Part shown: positions 54,225-64,000 of the stretch, piece after piece | Layout of the letters: each line of letters opens with the position of its first letter | Position numbering within the stretch: the stretch's first letter is position 1 | Origin: Tritrichomonas musculus | Taxonomy: Eukaryota; Parabasalia; Tritrichomonadida; Tritrichomonadidae | Assembly: GCA_039105265.1 (NCBI GenBank) | Contig: JAPFFF010000001.1 | Location: 10,850,001-10,914,000, forward strand | Reading direction: 5' to 3' | DNA: 64,000 nt | Program-made: the position numbers and the translations under genes | Notes under the pieces: model-generated | Told to the model about the DNA's origin: nothing | The model's input: the letters and a program-made list of their open reading frames with translations, nothing else | Databases searched by the model: none

Positions 54225-55687
54225 TAGTTGGTGGACATAATTCTGTTTTGGAGACATAATTATGTTTTCACATCATTTCTATATATTCAAATTGGACTTT
54301 TAAAAAAACAATTGTAGAACAATTAATATCATATTGGATACATTCTATTCCCCTATTTTCATTCACTTTTATCAAACTAAATTTGATCATAAATATGATA
54401 TCGAATTTTTAATTTCTGAATATTTTTTTATTATTTAAAAAAATTTTTAATTTACTTTTCATCTATAATTAAAATGTATCATTATTATTTATTGAAATAA
54501 AATAGATAATTAGAAAAAATGGTTTCATTTTCATTTCACTATTTAAAAAACTCATTTCATATCACATTTCATGCTTTTTCAAAAAAAAAAGGTTGTTTTA
54601 ATTAGCTCCAACATAGTTATTATTTTAGAATATAATGTATATATTATATTTTAGAAAAAAATTTATTGAAATAATAATTATATAAAAAGAAAAAGTGTTT
54701 TCAAAATATGACAAAAATCATTCATACAAAATTACTAATTTTGAAAAATGAGTTTATTTTATTTCAAATTAGATGCAGTATTAATCATCTATATGATGCA
54801 TATAATATATTAAATATAATAATATGGTTGAAAAAGAATCAATCTTGGAAAAATTTCATTTTTCTTTTTTTCATTCAAAATCATTCATAAATCACTCATG
54901 CATAATTGATATGATTTCAGAATTACATTATGTGATAACACATACAATGAAATATATTATTAATCCTCTAAAAATCATTGTTGCCCATCAAGATTTCAGG
55001 TTTTTCTAAGAAATATTCAAATTTCACTTTTTTTATTTTTTCTATTATAATAGCATTAAAAATAGCAATTAATCAATAAATATTAGGTAAGTATAGAAGA
55101 ACTATTCAAATAATGAAAATAATTTCTCAATGTCTAAAATTGAAAGTCTTTTTAAGATATTTCAGAAGTTACTCTTTTTCATTAAGGTAATAGATCTTGA
55201 GTAGAACCGCCAATTTTATTCTTTCAATATCATTATACTATATGCATTATATCAAATATTTAAATAAAAATTTAAAAGTTTTTATTTTTTATTGGAAAAA
55301 AACAAAAAAGTGATATGATTTTTAACAATATTTTGTGCATCAAAATTTTCTTATATGAAATTTTTTAGATATCAATTATCTGACAAAATTATATCATTAC
55401 TGATTATGAATTAAAGATATTATTATTAAATCCCAAGTTTCAATTATTGAGAATAAAATAAGCATTTTGACTTTTTTTTATATTAATGGCAAAACGTCAT
55501 ATAAATCACAAATATAATAGCTCATTTAATTAAATAATGATGTACATTAAATACATTAATAAAGTATATAATATTATCAAATTATCTTTAAAAAGTATTG
55601 AGAAAAATGTGTTTTATTTTTGTGTACCATTCAAAAAGTTGAGCAAACATGATTATGTCCCAAAAACATAATTATGTCCACCAACTA
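54225..55687. mobile_element. TA-flanked 1463-bp element, copy B (inverted)
   Basis: Same length and ends as copy A at 48762-50224 but in opposite orientation, again in a TATA context. The two copies, 4 kb apart, form a large inverted repeat. Their few differences are scattered single bases. Confidence 0.85.
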
Positions 55688-55689
55688 TA

Positions 55690-56759
55690 TTGATATTTCT
55701 GTGATTTTTTGATTTGATGGATTTTTCCTATTATATTTTATGTAGTATTTGATATATACATAAAATTAAGGAATCTAATTGCGTGTAAAATGAAAAATTG
55801 GCACTTTCAAATAAGTTTGTTTTTGAAAATATTGAAAGGGTTGAAAAGTTGAATAAAATCAAAAAATAAAAATGTTTACCATATCTTATTATTAAAAAAG
55901 CAAAAATTATTATAATTTTTATATTAATTTATATATAATATTATATATATATTAATTATTAAATATTAATAATATAATGAATATGGAAATAAATATTCTT
56001 TTTTTAAGTTAACTTAAAAATTCAATGGAGATAAAAAATTTTGAATGAATGCTTTTTCGTTTTTTTATTCAAAATTATGAGATAAAAAATGTTTTTATCT
56101 CAATAAATTTATCATAATTTATATATATAATATCAGCTAATAGACATAATAATTAATTAAACTACAAAAACATATATATCCATATATATTAAAAAATATT
56201 AATTTATTTTGAACAATAAACTAATTTATCAATTGAAACCATAGTTTATATTATTACTTAAGCTTTAATGCATTGCATAAAAATCAAAATAAATAATTAA
56301 ATTAGTATATTAATCCAAAAAAAAGTCGAATTTTTTTTTATTCTTCTATACATAAAAGAAAACAAGATACCAAACTATTTTTTTTCTATATTTAATTGGT
56401 TGATTGAATAGAAAAAGTATTATAATAACCATTTATCAATTGAAATAGCTTTATATTTTTGCTGAATCCATACCAATGTTTTTATAAAATTTCCGAATAA
56501 ATCCTTTTATTTACGAAATTAAATAATTTTAAAATTATAAGGTATTCCATATAAAATTTCATTACAAATATCTTTTTTATTTTCATATTGATTCAATAAA
56601 ACTGTTTTTTGATGAGAGAAATTGGTTCACAATTTTTTGAAAGAAATTTTTTTTTATTCAATTATTTGAGAAAATAGAAATTCGAAAAAAACTATCTAAA
56701 CAAAAATATTCTTATTTAAAAAATTAATCTTAAATTAATTATATTTTTTTAAATTAAAC
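55690..56759. other. Interior of the host TTAA element
   Basis: AT-rich DNA between nested insertions; no gene or terminal repeat recognised. Confidence 0.35.
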
Positions 56760-56838
56760 TTAATTAAATAATGTTTACCTCCTCTCAAAAATGATAGGTT
56801 TACGAGAGGTTTATATCAAAAAAAAATAAAAAAATCTC

Positions 56839-57327
56839 TCAAATGGTCCACTTTTTGAACTTTGTTCCTTTAAATTTCTCCAAAAATTCCTTTTGGTCGG
56901 ATACTCTCAAAAAGTTAAAAAATTGAATTAAAAAAGATAAAATTATAAAAAAATTAAAATTTTTATTAAATTTATAAGATATCACTGATTTGGAGACCTG
57001 CTTTATCTTGATCTCGATCAAAATATAATAAATATGCCTCACTTTGCCACCTTCCGTTGCAATTGATTTTTCAGAGAAATCGTTAGATTCTTGAGTTGCG
57101 TTATTTTGGTTGTAATTTGGCGGTTGTTGAAAAGGCGGTTGGTAATAATTCATTGGAAATTGCGGCTGTTGTACAGGAAAATTATTGTTTATCGTTTGAT
57201 TTTGGAATTGAAAGTTAAAAAAATTGGTTGGCTGATTTGAATAAGTAGAAACGCCAATTCCATTATTTTGAGGATGTTGAAATACAGGATTTGTATTTGG
57301 AAGTGCATTGTAATTTCGTCCAAACAT
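56839..57327 (-). CDS. Gln/Asn/Pro-rich ORF, unidentified
   Basis: 162 codons from ATG 57327. Residues 1-90 are rich in Gln, Asn, Pro, Phe and Tyr (QPQFPMNYYQPPFQQPPNY), a prion-like composition. The rest is hydrophobic and basic and its last 30 codons fall in a DNA inverted repeat, so the true protein may stop or splice earlier. It lies inside a TTAA-flanked element next to a transposase-like relic, and may be an element-encoded accessory protein or a captured host exon. Confidence 0.4.
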   Translation of the reverse strand: MFGRNYNALPNTNPVFQHPQNNGIGVSTYSNQPTNFFNFQFQNQTINNNFPVQQPQFPMNYYQPPFQQPPNYNQNNATQESNDFSEKSIATEGGKVRHIYYILIEIKIKQVSKSVISYKFNKNFNFFIILSFLIQFFNFLRVSDQKEFLEKFKGTKFKKWTI

Positions 57328-57712
57328 AGCTTTAAATTTTTGAAAATAAATAAATGGTTCAAGATTTTTATTGAAAAAGTCATTTTTCAGATCAGGATTG
57401 ATTCAATTTTTTAACTTTTTGAGAGTATCCGACCAAAAGGAATTTTTGGAGAAATTTTAAAAGGAACGTTCAAAAAGTGGACACATTTGAGAGATTTGCA
57501 CATTCCTCTCAGCACTTTTTGAGAGCTTCGCTCTCAAAAAGTGCTCCGAGGAATTTCCAAAATTGAAAATTGAAAAAAAATTATCAATTTATTTCAATAA
57601 GTACTTTCAAAATCAAAATAAAAAAAGCCGATTAAATTCATTCAAAAAAATGATTGAATTTTTTTCATAAATTTTCAGCCATTTGTTTTGATGAGTAACA
57701 TAATATGAGTGA

Positions 57713-57955
57713 AAGTTTACTAGTAAGGAAGAACTTTTCAAAGCAATTTCACAAGAATGGAATTTAATTCCTGATGCAAAACTTCACTCATATTATCAAT
57801 CATTTTGGGCAAGATGCAGAATATGCAAAAATTCCAATGGCGAAAGCCTTAACGACAAATGGAAAGATGTTAAAAAAGAACACGATAAATATCGAACCCA
57901 TATTTATTATTACACAGATCCAATTACAAAAAAAGTTTTTATCAATGATAAATAA
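57713..57955 (+). pseudogene. C-terminal fragment of a transposase-like protein (tentative)
   Basis: 80 open codons with no start: KEELFKAISQEWNLIP, then YYQSFWARCRICK, then GESLNDKWKDVKKEHDKYR. The EEL-x2-AI-x2-EW-x2-IP block resembles the C-terminal end of Tc1/mariner-like DDE transposases. The remainder does not obviously fit. No DDE core is seen upstream. Confidence 0.35.
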
Positions 57956-58129
57956 AAAATAACTTTTTCAATATATTTTATTTTTTTTTTAATTGAAATT
58001 TGAAAGATATAGTGGAGAAAAAAAAATAAAGTTTACCTCCCGATAGCTACTTTTTATAAAAACTTATAGAAATATTTAAAAAAATATCATACAAATATTT
58101 TGTGAGAAAGGTAAACATTATTTAATTAA

Positions 58130-59846
58130 GGTACAAATCCAATACGTTATTTATTTGACCTGTGAACGTTTATTTTTTGTGAAAAGCGACCCCTCGGAAA
58201 AAGTTTGAATTTGAATAGTGTCAGATTTGTGATTCTGAACTTTATTTTATAAGGTGAAAAAAAACGAATAATCCAATTACAGAGTTTCTATTAAATTTAA
58301 TAGATATTTGTATGTTTAAAAGTGTTTTATCGTATTTTTAAAAGTTTTAAAATATAATAATATGGTTTAATATTAAAATATTTCAAGATATTTTAATTTA
58401 AAACTTCTAATAATTTTATTTCAAATATATAATTTTCAGTTAATTTCAATTGAAATATAAAAAATAATTATTCAAAAATAAAATATTTAAATTGTTTTGT
58501 TCTCTCGTATATTTCTTTATTATTAACAAATTAATTATATTATATATATTCAAGTATTTATTATATGAATAATTCATGTTTTATACATAAATATAAGTAT
58601 AATATATGCAATATAAAAATATTTTTGTAAAATATTGCTAACCATTTTTTTGAAATAAAATTGAAATAATATTGAAATAATACATTCTTTATCACATTTC
58701 TATAATTACAAGGACGGACTTTTCGTCATTTAATTTCTTGGTAACATATTAATATATTTATATGTTTTAGTTAAAGCTTATATTAAAGAATATTTTAAAA
58801 AAATTAATTGTAAATTTCAAGATATATTAAAAATAAAATTAGAAAATAACAGATTATTTCGTTTTATAAAATATAATAAATCTTTTTAATTTTTTGATGA
58901 AAAATGACAGTTTATCCATTTAATGATGTTAATAATTTAATTTATTACTAATATATTAGCATGAATAAATGATTTATATTTATAAAGTTTATTTTCATAA
59001 AGAGATAAATATAGATAATAATACTGTTATTTCAAACAAATTTCCCTCAAAATTTTCTTCATTCACCTCTCATTTTTCATCGAATCTTATCAAATCTTCA
59101 TCATATAAAATAGATAATTTATCAAAAAGTTATTATTTGATAATAAAATATCTTTTTTCCTACATTACAAAATTTATCAAAATATTTAAATATAAATATA
59201 ATATTATAAATATAACAATTTAACCAAATATTAGCAATGAAATACTACTCTGTTTTAAAAAGTTAAAATCAACATTTTAAAACTAATATATCTCCATTTA
59301 TAATCATAAATACTTTTATATTATTATGAATATTCAACAAATAAACATTTAATAAAAGAAACACTTTCTAAATAATGAGATATAAAAAGCTTTATAAGTT
59401 AACCTTTGAACATATATATGTCTGTTGATTTGCTATTGTATTGGACATCTCTACATGTATATCTTTATTTTATCTATGAATATATAATTTTTTTCTATCT
59501 AATCAAGTTTATGCCCTTTTTGGATAATATTATTTTTATTAAAAATCAAAAAATACCTTGAATTTCGTAACCTGCTAACATATTGGGAATATTAATTTCA
59601 ATAAAAAAGCTAAATTCAAGATATATTCAGTTGATTAACAAATTTGAGTATTATTATTAAGAATTAATACATCACGCTCAATATTTTTATTTACTATAAT
59701 TTTTAAAAAGATTTTAATCATAAAAGATTCAAAAGGACCACTTTTTTTGTTTTATTTATATTGAAAACTTGAAAATATCTAAAATAAGCGACCATTTATA
59801 AATGTCAAAAAAAAAAGACGGTTATTTAACGTATTGGATTTGTACC
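58130..59846. mobile_element. TTAA element, GGTACAAATC family, long form (1717 bp)
   Basis: GGTACAAATCCAATACGTTA and its complement at the right end, flanked by TTAA (58126-58129, 59847-59850). The first 110 and last 60 bases match the MITE at 52290, so this may be the longer parent from which the MITEs derive by internal deletion. Interior is A/T-only with no transposase. Confidence 0.8.
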
Positions 59847-60297
59847 TTAAGTTTAAGATTATACATGATAATCTTAATGGATAAAATAAAAAATGATTAA
59901 ACGTTGATTTGATAAGAAATATATAAATTTTTTATATTTTAATGAAATATCAGATTTGCCATTAGCAAAAACTCATAGAATATTTTGAAAGATATTGCAA
60001 AAAGTGGAAAAAAGTTGAGAAAAGCCAACTTTACCCTTAAACCTCAATCCTAGCTAAAATTGTAAAAAATTTTTTTAAAAATCACCAAATGTAACCATAT
60101 TATTGTCAAATAAATTTCATTAATATTTATTATTGTCATAAACCATTGAATTATTTGAAAGAGGAATTAAATGAGTTTTATCAAAAGTCATATTAATAAT
60201 CGATAAGATTTTCTCAGTAAAAAAATGTTATTTTTTGAATATTACAAAATAATTGTATGATTTGTATAATATATCATATAAAATAATAATAAAAAGC

Positions 60298-60456
60298 TCA
60301 TTTATATTGACGATGAAAAGCCAAATAACCGATTTCACCAAAAGCCCAGGTCTTGGGCTTTTGGCGACAGCATTCAATTTTGAATAGTTTACATATATTT
60401 TGGAGATCATCAAAACGTTTTTTTTGGCGATGGTGATTTGTAAAGCTTTCAAAATA
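60298..60456 (-). pseudogene. Short coding relic ending GYLAFHRQYK
   Basis: 52 open codons bounded by stops: NHHRQKKRFDDLQNICKLF, then ECCRQKPKTWAFGEIGYLAF. Composition (Cys, His, Trp, Arg) stands out from the surrounding A/T sequence. An 11-bp hairpin (60338-60364) lies within. Not identified; may be the end of a transposon protein. Confidence 0.35.
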
Positions 60457-60844
60457 TCAGATATAAAATAATAAAAAAAAATAAGATATAAATATATAAT
60501 AAAATCAATAAAAGCATTTTTTCAATTGAAAATAAATTTTTTTCATTTATATTTTAAATATATACCGATATAAAATGTATTTAAAGTATTAATAGTATTT
60601 ATATTTTTATGAATATATATAGCCGAATAATTAAATAAATTCATTGAATTTATTGAATGTTGATTCGTAAATTGAATTATTATTTAATCAAATATCATTT
60701 AATCATTTTATTTAATAATTCATAAGAAATAACTTTTTAAAAGATTTATTAAAATCGCCAAAAGACCAGAAAGAATCACCAAGACCAGGTCTTTTTTTTA
60801 CTTTTGGGTATATTTTACAAGCTTATCCCTTTGTTATTATTTAA

Positions 60845-61089
60845 GGTACAAATCCAATACGTTATTTTTTGAATAGGAGAACGTTTATTATTTGAATAGT
60901 TGCATGTCTCTGAAAAAGTTTAAATCGACTAGGTTTGTTTTTGACACTTATTTTACAATTTAAATAAGTATTATGACATGTTATATGAAATGGATGAAAA
61001 TAATCGTTTTTTTTTATTTAACATGTCATCTTATTCTTTGAGAATGTCAAAAAAAAAAATGCGGTTACTAAACGTACTGGATTTGTACC
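60845..61089. mobile_element. TTAA MITE, GGTACAAATC family, 245 bp
   Basis: Ends GGTACAAATCCAATACGTTA and AACGTACTGGATTTGTACC, flanked by TTAA (60841-60844, 61090-61093). Nearly identical to the copy at 52612, including AGGAGAACGTTTATTATTTG inside, so both moved recently. Confidence 0.88.
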
Positions 61090-61299
61090 TTAATTATTAA
61101 TGCGGATATTAAGCAGGCTTATTTATATACTAATTTAAACAATATATGAATAATTATTTTTATAATGCATATTAATGATTAAAGGTATAAGATTATTTAA
61201 TAAATATTAATGTCCCATCAAGAAAAATTTGTATAATTAAGAATTAAAATTTGAAAAGAAAAAGTTATTTGAATATTTTAAAATAATTTGAATACATAA

Positions 61300-62030
61300 T
61301 AACCTGAAAATAAATCTCATACCAGTTGCAAACTTTGCAACTTGCAAAGCAAGAATAGCTTCAGACAGGATTTATTTCTTACTTCTCTGATATAATTACA
61401 AATAAATACTTTAACAATTGTTTTCAAAAAAATATCTGCTCTTTGTTGAAGATATACACCAAGAAGTGTTTTTTTCACTCAACCGAACTAGTAACATAAA
61501 ATCCTTTTCAAGATGAATATTTGAAAATCAAAGCAAAATTACTTTATATATATGCAATCACAAACAATACAAAACTCAGAAACAACTTTATTAATGATTA
61601 TTAGAAAAAGCTTGAAAAATAGTGAAGAGAAAACAGGTTTTTTTGTTCAGCAATTTTATGATGTTTTAAAAATTATATACAATCGATTTTAAAAAACTTA
61701 GTCGTTAATGACTGAAAACAAATGAATTCCCTATTTTTACATTTAACTTTCATATTGATAAATGTCAGAATCAGTTTTCGTTTGTCAGAGACTTTCAAAT
61801 TATCAACAAAACTCAACAACAATCAATTGCATTTTATGTTATAAAATAAAAACAAAAGGAAGAATCTTACACACTTCAAAACTTGGAAAATGCCCAGATT
61901 GGACAAAGCAAAAACACTACAAACGTTTATAATGATTCATTTAATTCAGAAATAGAACTTGCTTTAGGAAGAATCAATCTTGATAATGAAGAAATGACCA
62001 AAAATTCATGAAAATTAATTTCATCTAAAT
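61300..62030 (+). pseudogene. Decayed coding region upstream of RIO1
   Basis: Protein-like stretches broken by stops: KSLKNSEEKTGFFVQQFYD (about 61606-61665), QNQFSFVRDFQIINKTQQQS (about 61765-61830) and, after a stop, LQNLENAQIGQS with SEIELALGRINLDNEEMT (about 61875-61998). Base composition is closer to genes than to spacer. It looks like one old gene in decay; family not recognised. It could alternatively be partly 5' leader of RIO1. Confidence 0.4.
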
Positions 62031-62363
62031 AGAATCTCCACGCAAGAATCACAAGCTTTTCCAACATTACAAGCTCAGGTTATACCGTATTAACAACATT
62101 TTCTTTGAAAAATATTGGCAATTCAAACGTTCCATAAAGTGACATTGCCAAAATGCGTTCGGTTGTTCAACATAATTCAAATTATTATGAAACATGTGCA
62201 ATTGTATTTAAGTGCCTTCTTTATTTATGTTTATATCCTGAAGAATTTAAAATTACATATGCAGAAATATATATCAAAATATATATATTTTGAATGCTTA
62301 TTTGTTTTTAATTTCAATCAAAAATTTCCTATCGTTCGATTCAAGGTCGAGCAAAATCTTTAT

Positions 62364-62370
62364 TCATTTT
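62364..62370 (+). promoter_or_regulatory. Trichomonad-type initiator (Inr) of RIO1
   Basis: TCATTTT lies 5 bases before the ATG at 62376 and matches the TCA(+1)-pyrimidine-T/A initiator. It supports this ATG over the earlier in-frame one at 62115. Confidence 0.5.
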
Positions 62371-62375
62371 TAAAT

Positions 62376-63953
62376 ATGGATGATTATTTAAACGATAAAT
62401 TTCATACTCATAATGAAGAAAAGTACTCTCCAAAAATGTTTGAAGAGTACCGCAGTCATATTCATCTAGAAATTAATCCTGATAGAAATGTTGATACAAT
62501 TCGAAACAGGATAGTCAATGATGATCTTAAAAGAAAAGGTCTACGTCCTGGAAAAGATTACAGAAGGACAGAAGAACAAGTTCTTGATAATCGAACAAAA
62601 GCAATATTATTGAAACTCTTAAAATCTAAAGTTTTAGAAGAGATTAATGGATGCATCTCAACAGGTAAAGAAGGTAACGTTTATATTGGAATTAAAGGTG
62701 AAAACGCACCAAAAGATTGGCCAAATGAGTTTGCTGTAAAAATATATAAAACTTGCATTCTCAAATTCAAGGATCGTGATAGATATGTCAGCGGTGAATT
62801 ACGATTTCAGCATAAGGCTGGAACAAGAAATTCACGAAAAAGTGTTATATTATGGGCTGAAAAGGAATTTCGTAACTTATCTCGATTTTACAAACAAGGT
62901 ATTCCATCCCCAAGACCTCTTCTTGTTAAGAGCAACATAATCTTTATGGAATTGATCACACAAGATAATCTTCCAGCTCCTCTACTTCGTGATGTGCGAT
63001 TACAACCAGAAGATTATGAAAGATTATATATACAAGTAATGTATAATATGAGGGAGATTTATCACAAATGTAATCTGGTTCATGCAGATTTATCAGAATA
63101 CAATCTTCTTGTTCGTGATAAAAAAGCAATATTCATTGATGTTGGTCAAGCAGTTGAGCATGATAATGTTAATTCAACTATTTTCCTTCGGAATGATATT
63201 TCGGTTATTACAAAATTTTTCCAAAACGTTGGTGTTAAAACTGCACCATTAATGCGAAGCTTTGAATTTGTTGTTGAAGAAGAACTTGTTACAGATGAAG
63301 CTTGGGTCTTAAAAGAAATCAGGCAAATGGAAGAAGAAATGAGTGTTGAAGAGTTTGTTGGAGTTTTTATTCCTCAAAGACTTGACCAAGTCACAAACCC
63401 AGATATTGAAGTTATGGATATAGAAGACGGCGATTACTCAAGCGCCGCACTTCATGGCGCTTATACTGGCATCGTTCCTTCAGAACTTGCTCCCTATGAA
63501 GGTGATTTTCTTGATGAGATTGATTTTGAAGAAGAAGATTATTCTGATGATGAAGAAGATATAGAATTTTACGATGTGGATGTTAAGCAAATTGTTCGAC
63601 CATCAGCAATGACTAACAAGAACAAAAATGAGGCTATTCCTAAAGCTGCAAATAAAGAGGATAATAAAAATGATAAAAGTGATAAAGAACATAAAACTCC
63701 TGTTAATAACAAAGAAGACATAAATAATGATGAAAATATCGATGAAGAAGAAGAGGAAGAAGAAGACGAGGATGAACAAGGACAAGAAAAAAGCATATTG
63801 AAGCAATCTTTTGATAGAAAAAATTTCTCAAAAGAAGAGTGGAAGCAAATACAAAAGAAGTTAAAGGTTGCAAGAAGAGAAAAAAGAATGACAAAAACAT
63901 CAAAAATTGTGAAAAGGAAAAAATACCGAAAATCACACCCTAATGCGAAATAA
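62376..63953 (+). CDS. RIOK1: RIO1 atypical protein kinase/ATPase (40S ribosome maturation)
   Basis: 525 residues from ATG 62376 (yeast Rio1 484). RIO1 landmarks: NRTKAILLKLLKSK before the nucleotide loop STGKEGNVYIG (about 96), the ATP Lys in FAVKIYK (about 121), HADLSEYN as catalytic loop (about 236), and IDVGQAVEHD as the metal-binding loop (about 254), plus the family hinge region FMELI. All catalytic residues are present. A long acidic region (about 365-470) and a Lys/Arg-rich C-terminus (VARREKRMTKTSKIVKRKK) follow, as in other RIO1 proteins. RIO1 releases assembly factors from late cytoplasmic pre-40S particles. The frame is open 87 codons upstream, but that part is A/T-biased, hydrophobic and unconserved, and an initiator precedes the chosen ATG. 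Confidence 0.95.
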   Translation: MDDYLNDKFHTHNEEKYSPKMFEEYRSHIHLEINPDRNVDTIRNRIVNDDLKRKGLRPGKDYRRTEEQVLDNRTKAILLKLLKSKVLEEINGCISTGKEGNVYIGIKGENAPKDWPNEFAVKIYKTCILKFKDRDRYVSGELRFQHKAGTRNSRKSVILWAEKEFRNLSRFYKQGIPSPRPLLVKSNIIFMELITQDNLPAPLLRDVRLQPEDYERLYIQVMYNMREIYHKCNLVHADLSEYNLLVRDKKAIFIDVGQAVEHDNVNSTIFLRNDISVITKFFQNVGVKTAPLMRSFEFVVEEELVTDEAWVLKEIRQMEEEMSVEEFVGVFIPQRLDQVTNPDIEVMDIEDGDYSSAALHGAYTGIVPSELAPYEGDFLDEIDFEEEDYSDDEEDIEFYDVDVKQIVRPSAMTNKNKNEAIPKAANKEDNKNDKSDKEHKTPVNNKEDINNDENIDEEEEEEEDEDEQGQEKSILKQSFDRKNFSKEEWKQIQKKLKVARREKRMTKTSKIVKRKKYRKSHPNAK

Positions 63954-64000
63954 TATTATTATTTACAAATTCATAAACATAATATTATTGATCTTATGCT

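Larger units (their letters stand above)
56764..58125. mobile_element. TTAA-flanked element with coding relics, 1362 bp
   Basis: TTAAATAATGTTTACC at 56764 and GGTAAACATTATTTAA ending 58125 are perfect inverted repeats with TTAA outside (56760-56763, 58126-58129). Inside is a roughly 100-bp inverted repeat (about 56840-56945 and 57393-57495) around a Gln/Asn/Pro-rich frame, and a transposase-like C-terminal relic (57713-57955). The right TTAA is shared with the next element. Confidence 0.75.
53525..60037. mobile_element. TTAA-flanked element with 19-bp ends, loaded with nested elements
   Basis: GGGTAAAGTTGGCTTTTCT at 53525 is matched exactly by its complement ending at 60037, with TTAA on both sides (53521-53524, 60038-60041). 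The 6.5 kb contains three other elements (54225-55687, 56764-58125, 58130-59846). Removing them leaves about 2 kb of original element. A 102-codon frame near the left end (53569-53877, -) is not recognised. Confidence 0.72.

Noticed and set aside
49439-55009. Pairs of conserved 60-61 codon ORFs in the two TA elements
   Set aside because: Conserved only because the two elements are recent copies. The overlapping frames are both A/T-driven, with no transposase motif.
60338-60364. Hairpin CCAAAAGCCCA / TGGGCTTTTGG as a terminator or element end
   Set aside because: It lies within a coding relic and has no T-tract or flanking duplication; listed only as part of that relic.
62115-62375. 87-codon N-terminal extension of RIO1
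   Set aside because: Hydrophobic, A/T-driven composition unlike RIO1 N-termini. An initiator-type motif lies between it and the ATG at 62376, where conserved RIO1 sequence begins.
26113-62375. Polinton/Maverick content
   Set aside because: Such elements are abundant in trichomonads, but no capsid, integrase, DNA polymerase B or packaging ATPase sequence was recognised here.

Overview
The window looks like nuclear DNA of a parabasalid (trichomonad) protist, most likely a Tritrichomonas-like species. Coding regions are intronless and compact. Intergenic DNA is extremely AT-rich. Two start codons carry a trichomonad-type initiator (TCATTTA or TCATTTT) about 5-12 bases upstream. The gene set is typical of such protists: a giant multi-pass membrane protein with a nucleotide-cyclase-like end, LC8 dynein light chain, the basal-body protein CEP76, and RIO1. 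The genus is inferred, not proven.

Layout. 1-26 kb is gene-bearing. It holds the acidic 3' end of a gene, a 1645-residue cyclase-like membrane protein (-), a 2.4 kb transposon beside a fossil CRESS-DNA virus Rep region, then a tight cluster: GT-C-like membrane protein A (-), CEP76 (-), an L-type lectin cargo receptor (+), a charged coiled-coil protein (-), GT-C-like protein B (-, paralogue of A), a MED17-like protein (+), LC8 (-), a Ser/Thr kinase (-), and after a 2.7 kb gap a tandem ubiquitin-like protein (-). RIO1 kinase (+) closes the window at 62.4-64 kb.

Between 26.1 and 62.3 kb there is no convincing intact gene. This roughly 36 kb desert is largely nested transposable elements whose ends can be read directly. 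They fall into several groups: two families with 8-bp target duplications (AGAGGT ends, 3 copies including the one at 5.8 kb; AAAGGAG ends, 2 copies); a hAT-like element with CAGGG ends; several TTAA-flanked elements; a 1463-bp TA-flanked pair in opposite orientation; an 86-bp TA hairpin element; and a 3-kb insertion that splits an older repeat. A 6.1 kb palindrome (arms about 1.55 kb) lies at 30-36 kb and has one transposon in only one arm, leaving the other arm as the empty site. Scattered decayed coding pieces are present, including one NUMOD4/HNH-like remnant.

The host genes do not form one pathway. They cover signalling (cyclase-like protein, kinase), secretory pathway and glycan synthesis (lectin, GT-C-like pair), cytoskeleton (CEP76, LC8), transcription (MED17-like) and ribosome maturation (RIO1). 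No wholly new multi-gene system was found. The most notable items are the endogenous CRESS Rep, the degenerate cyclase site, the palindrome with its natural empty/filled pair, and the layered nesting of TTAA, 8-bp and TA transposons.
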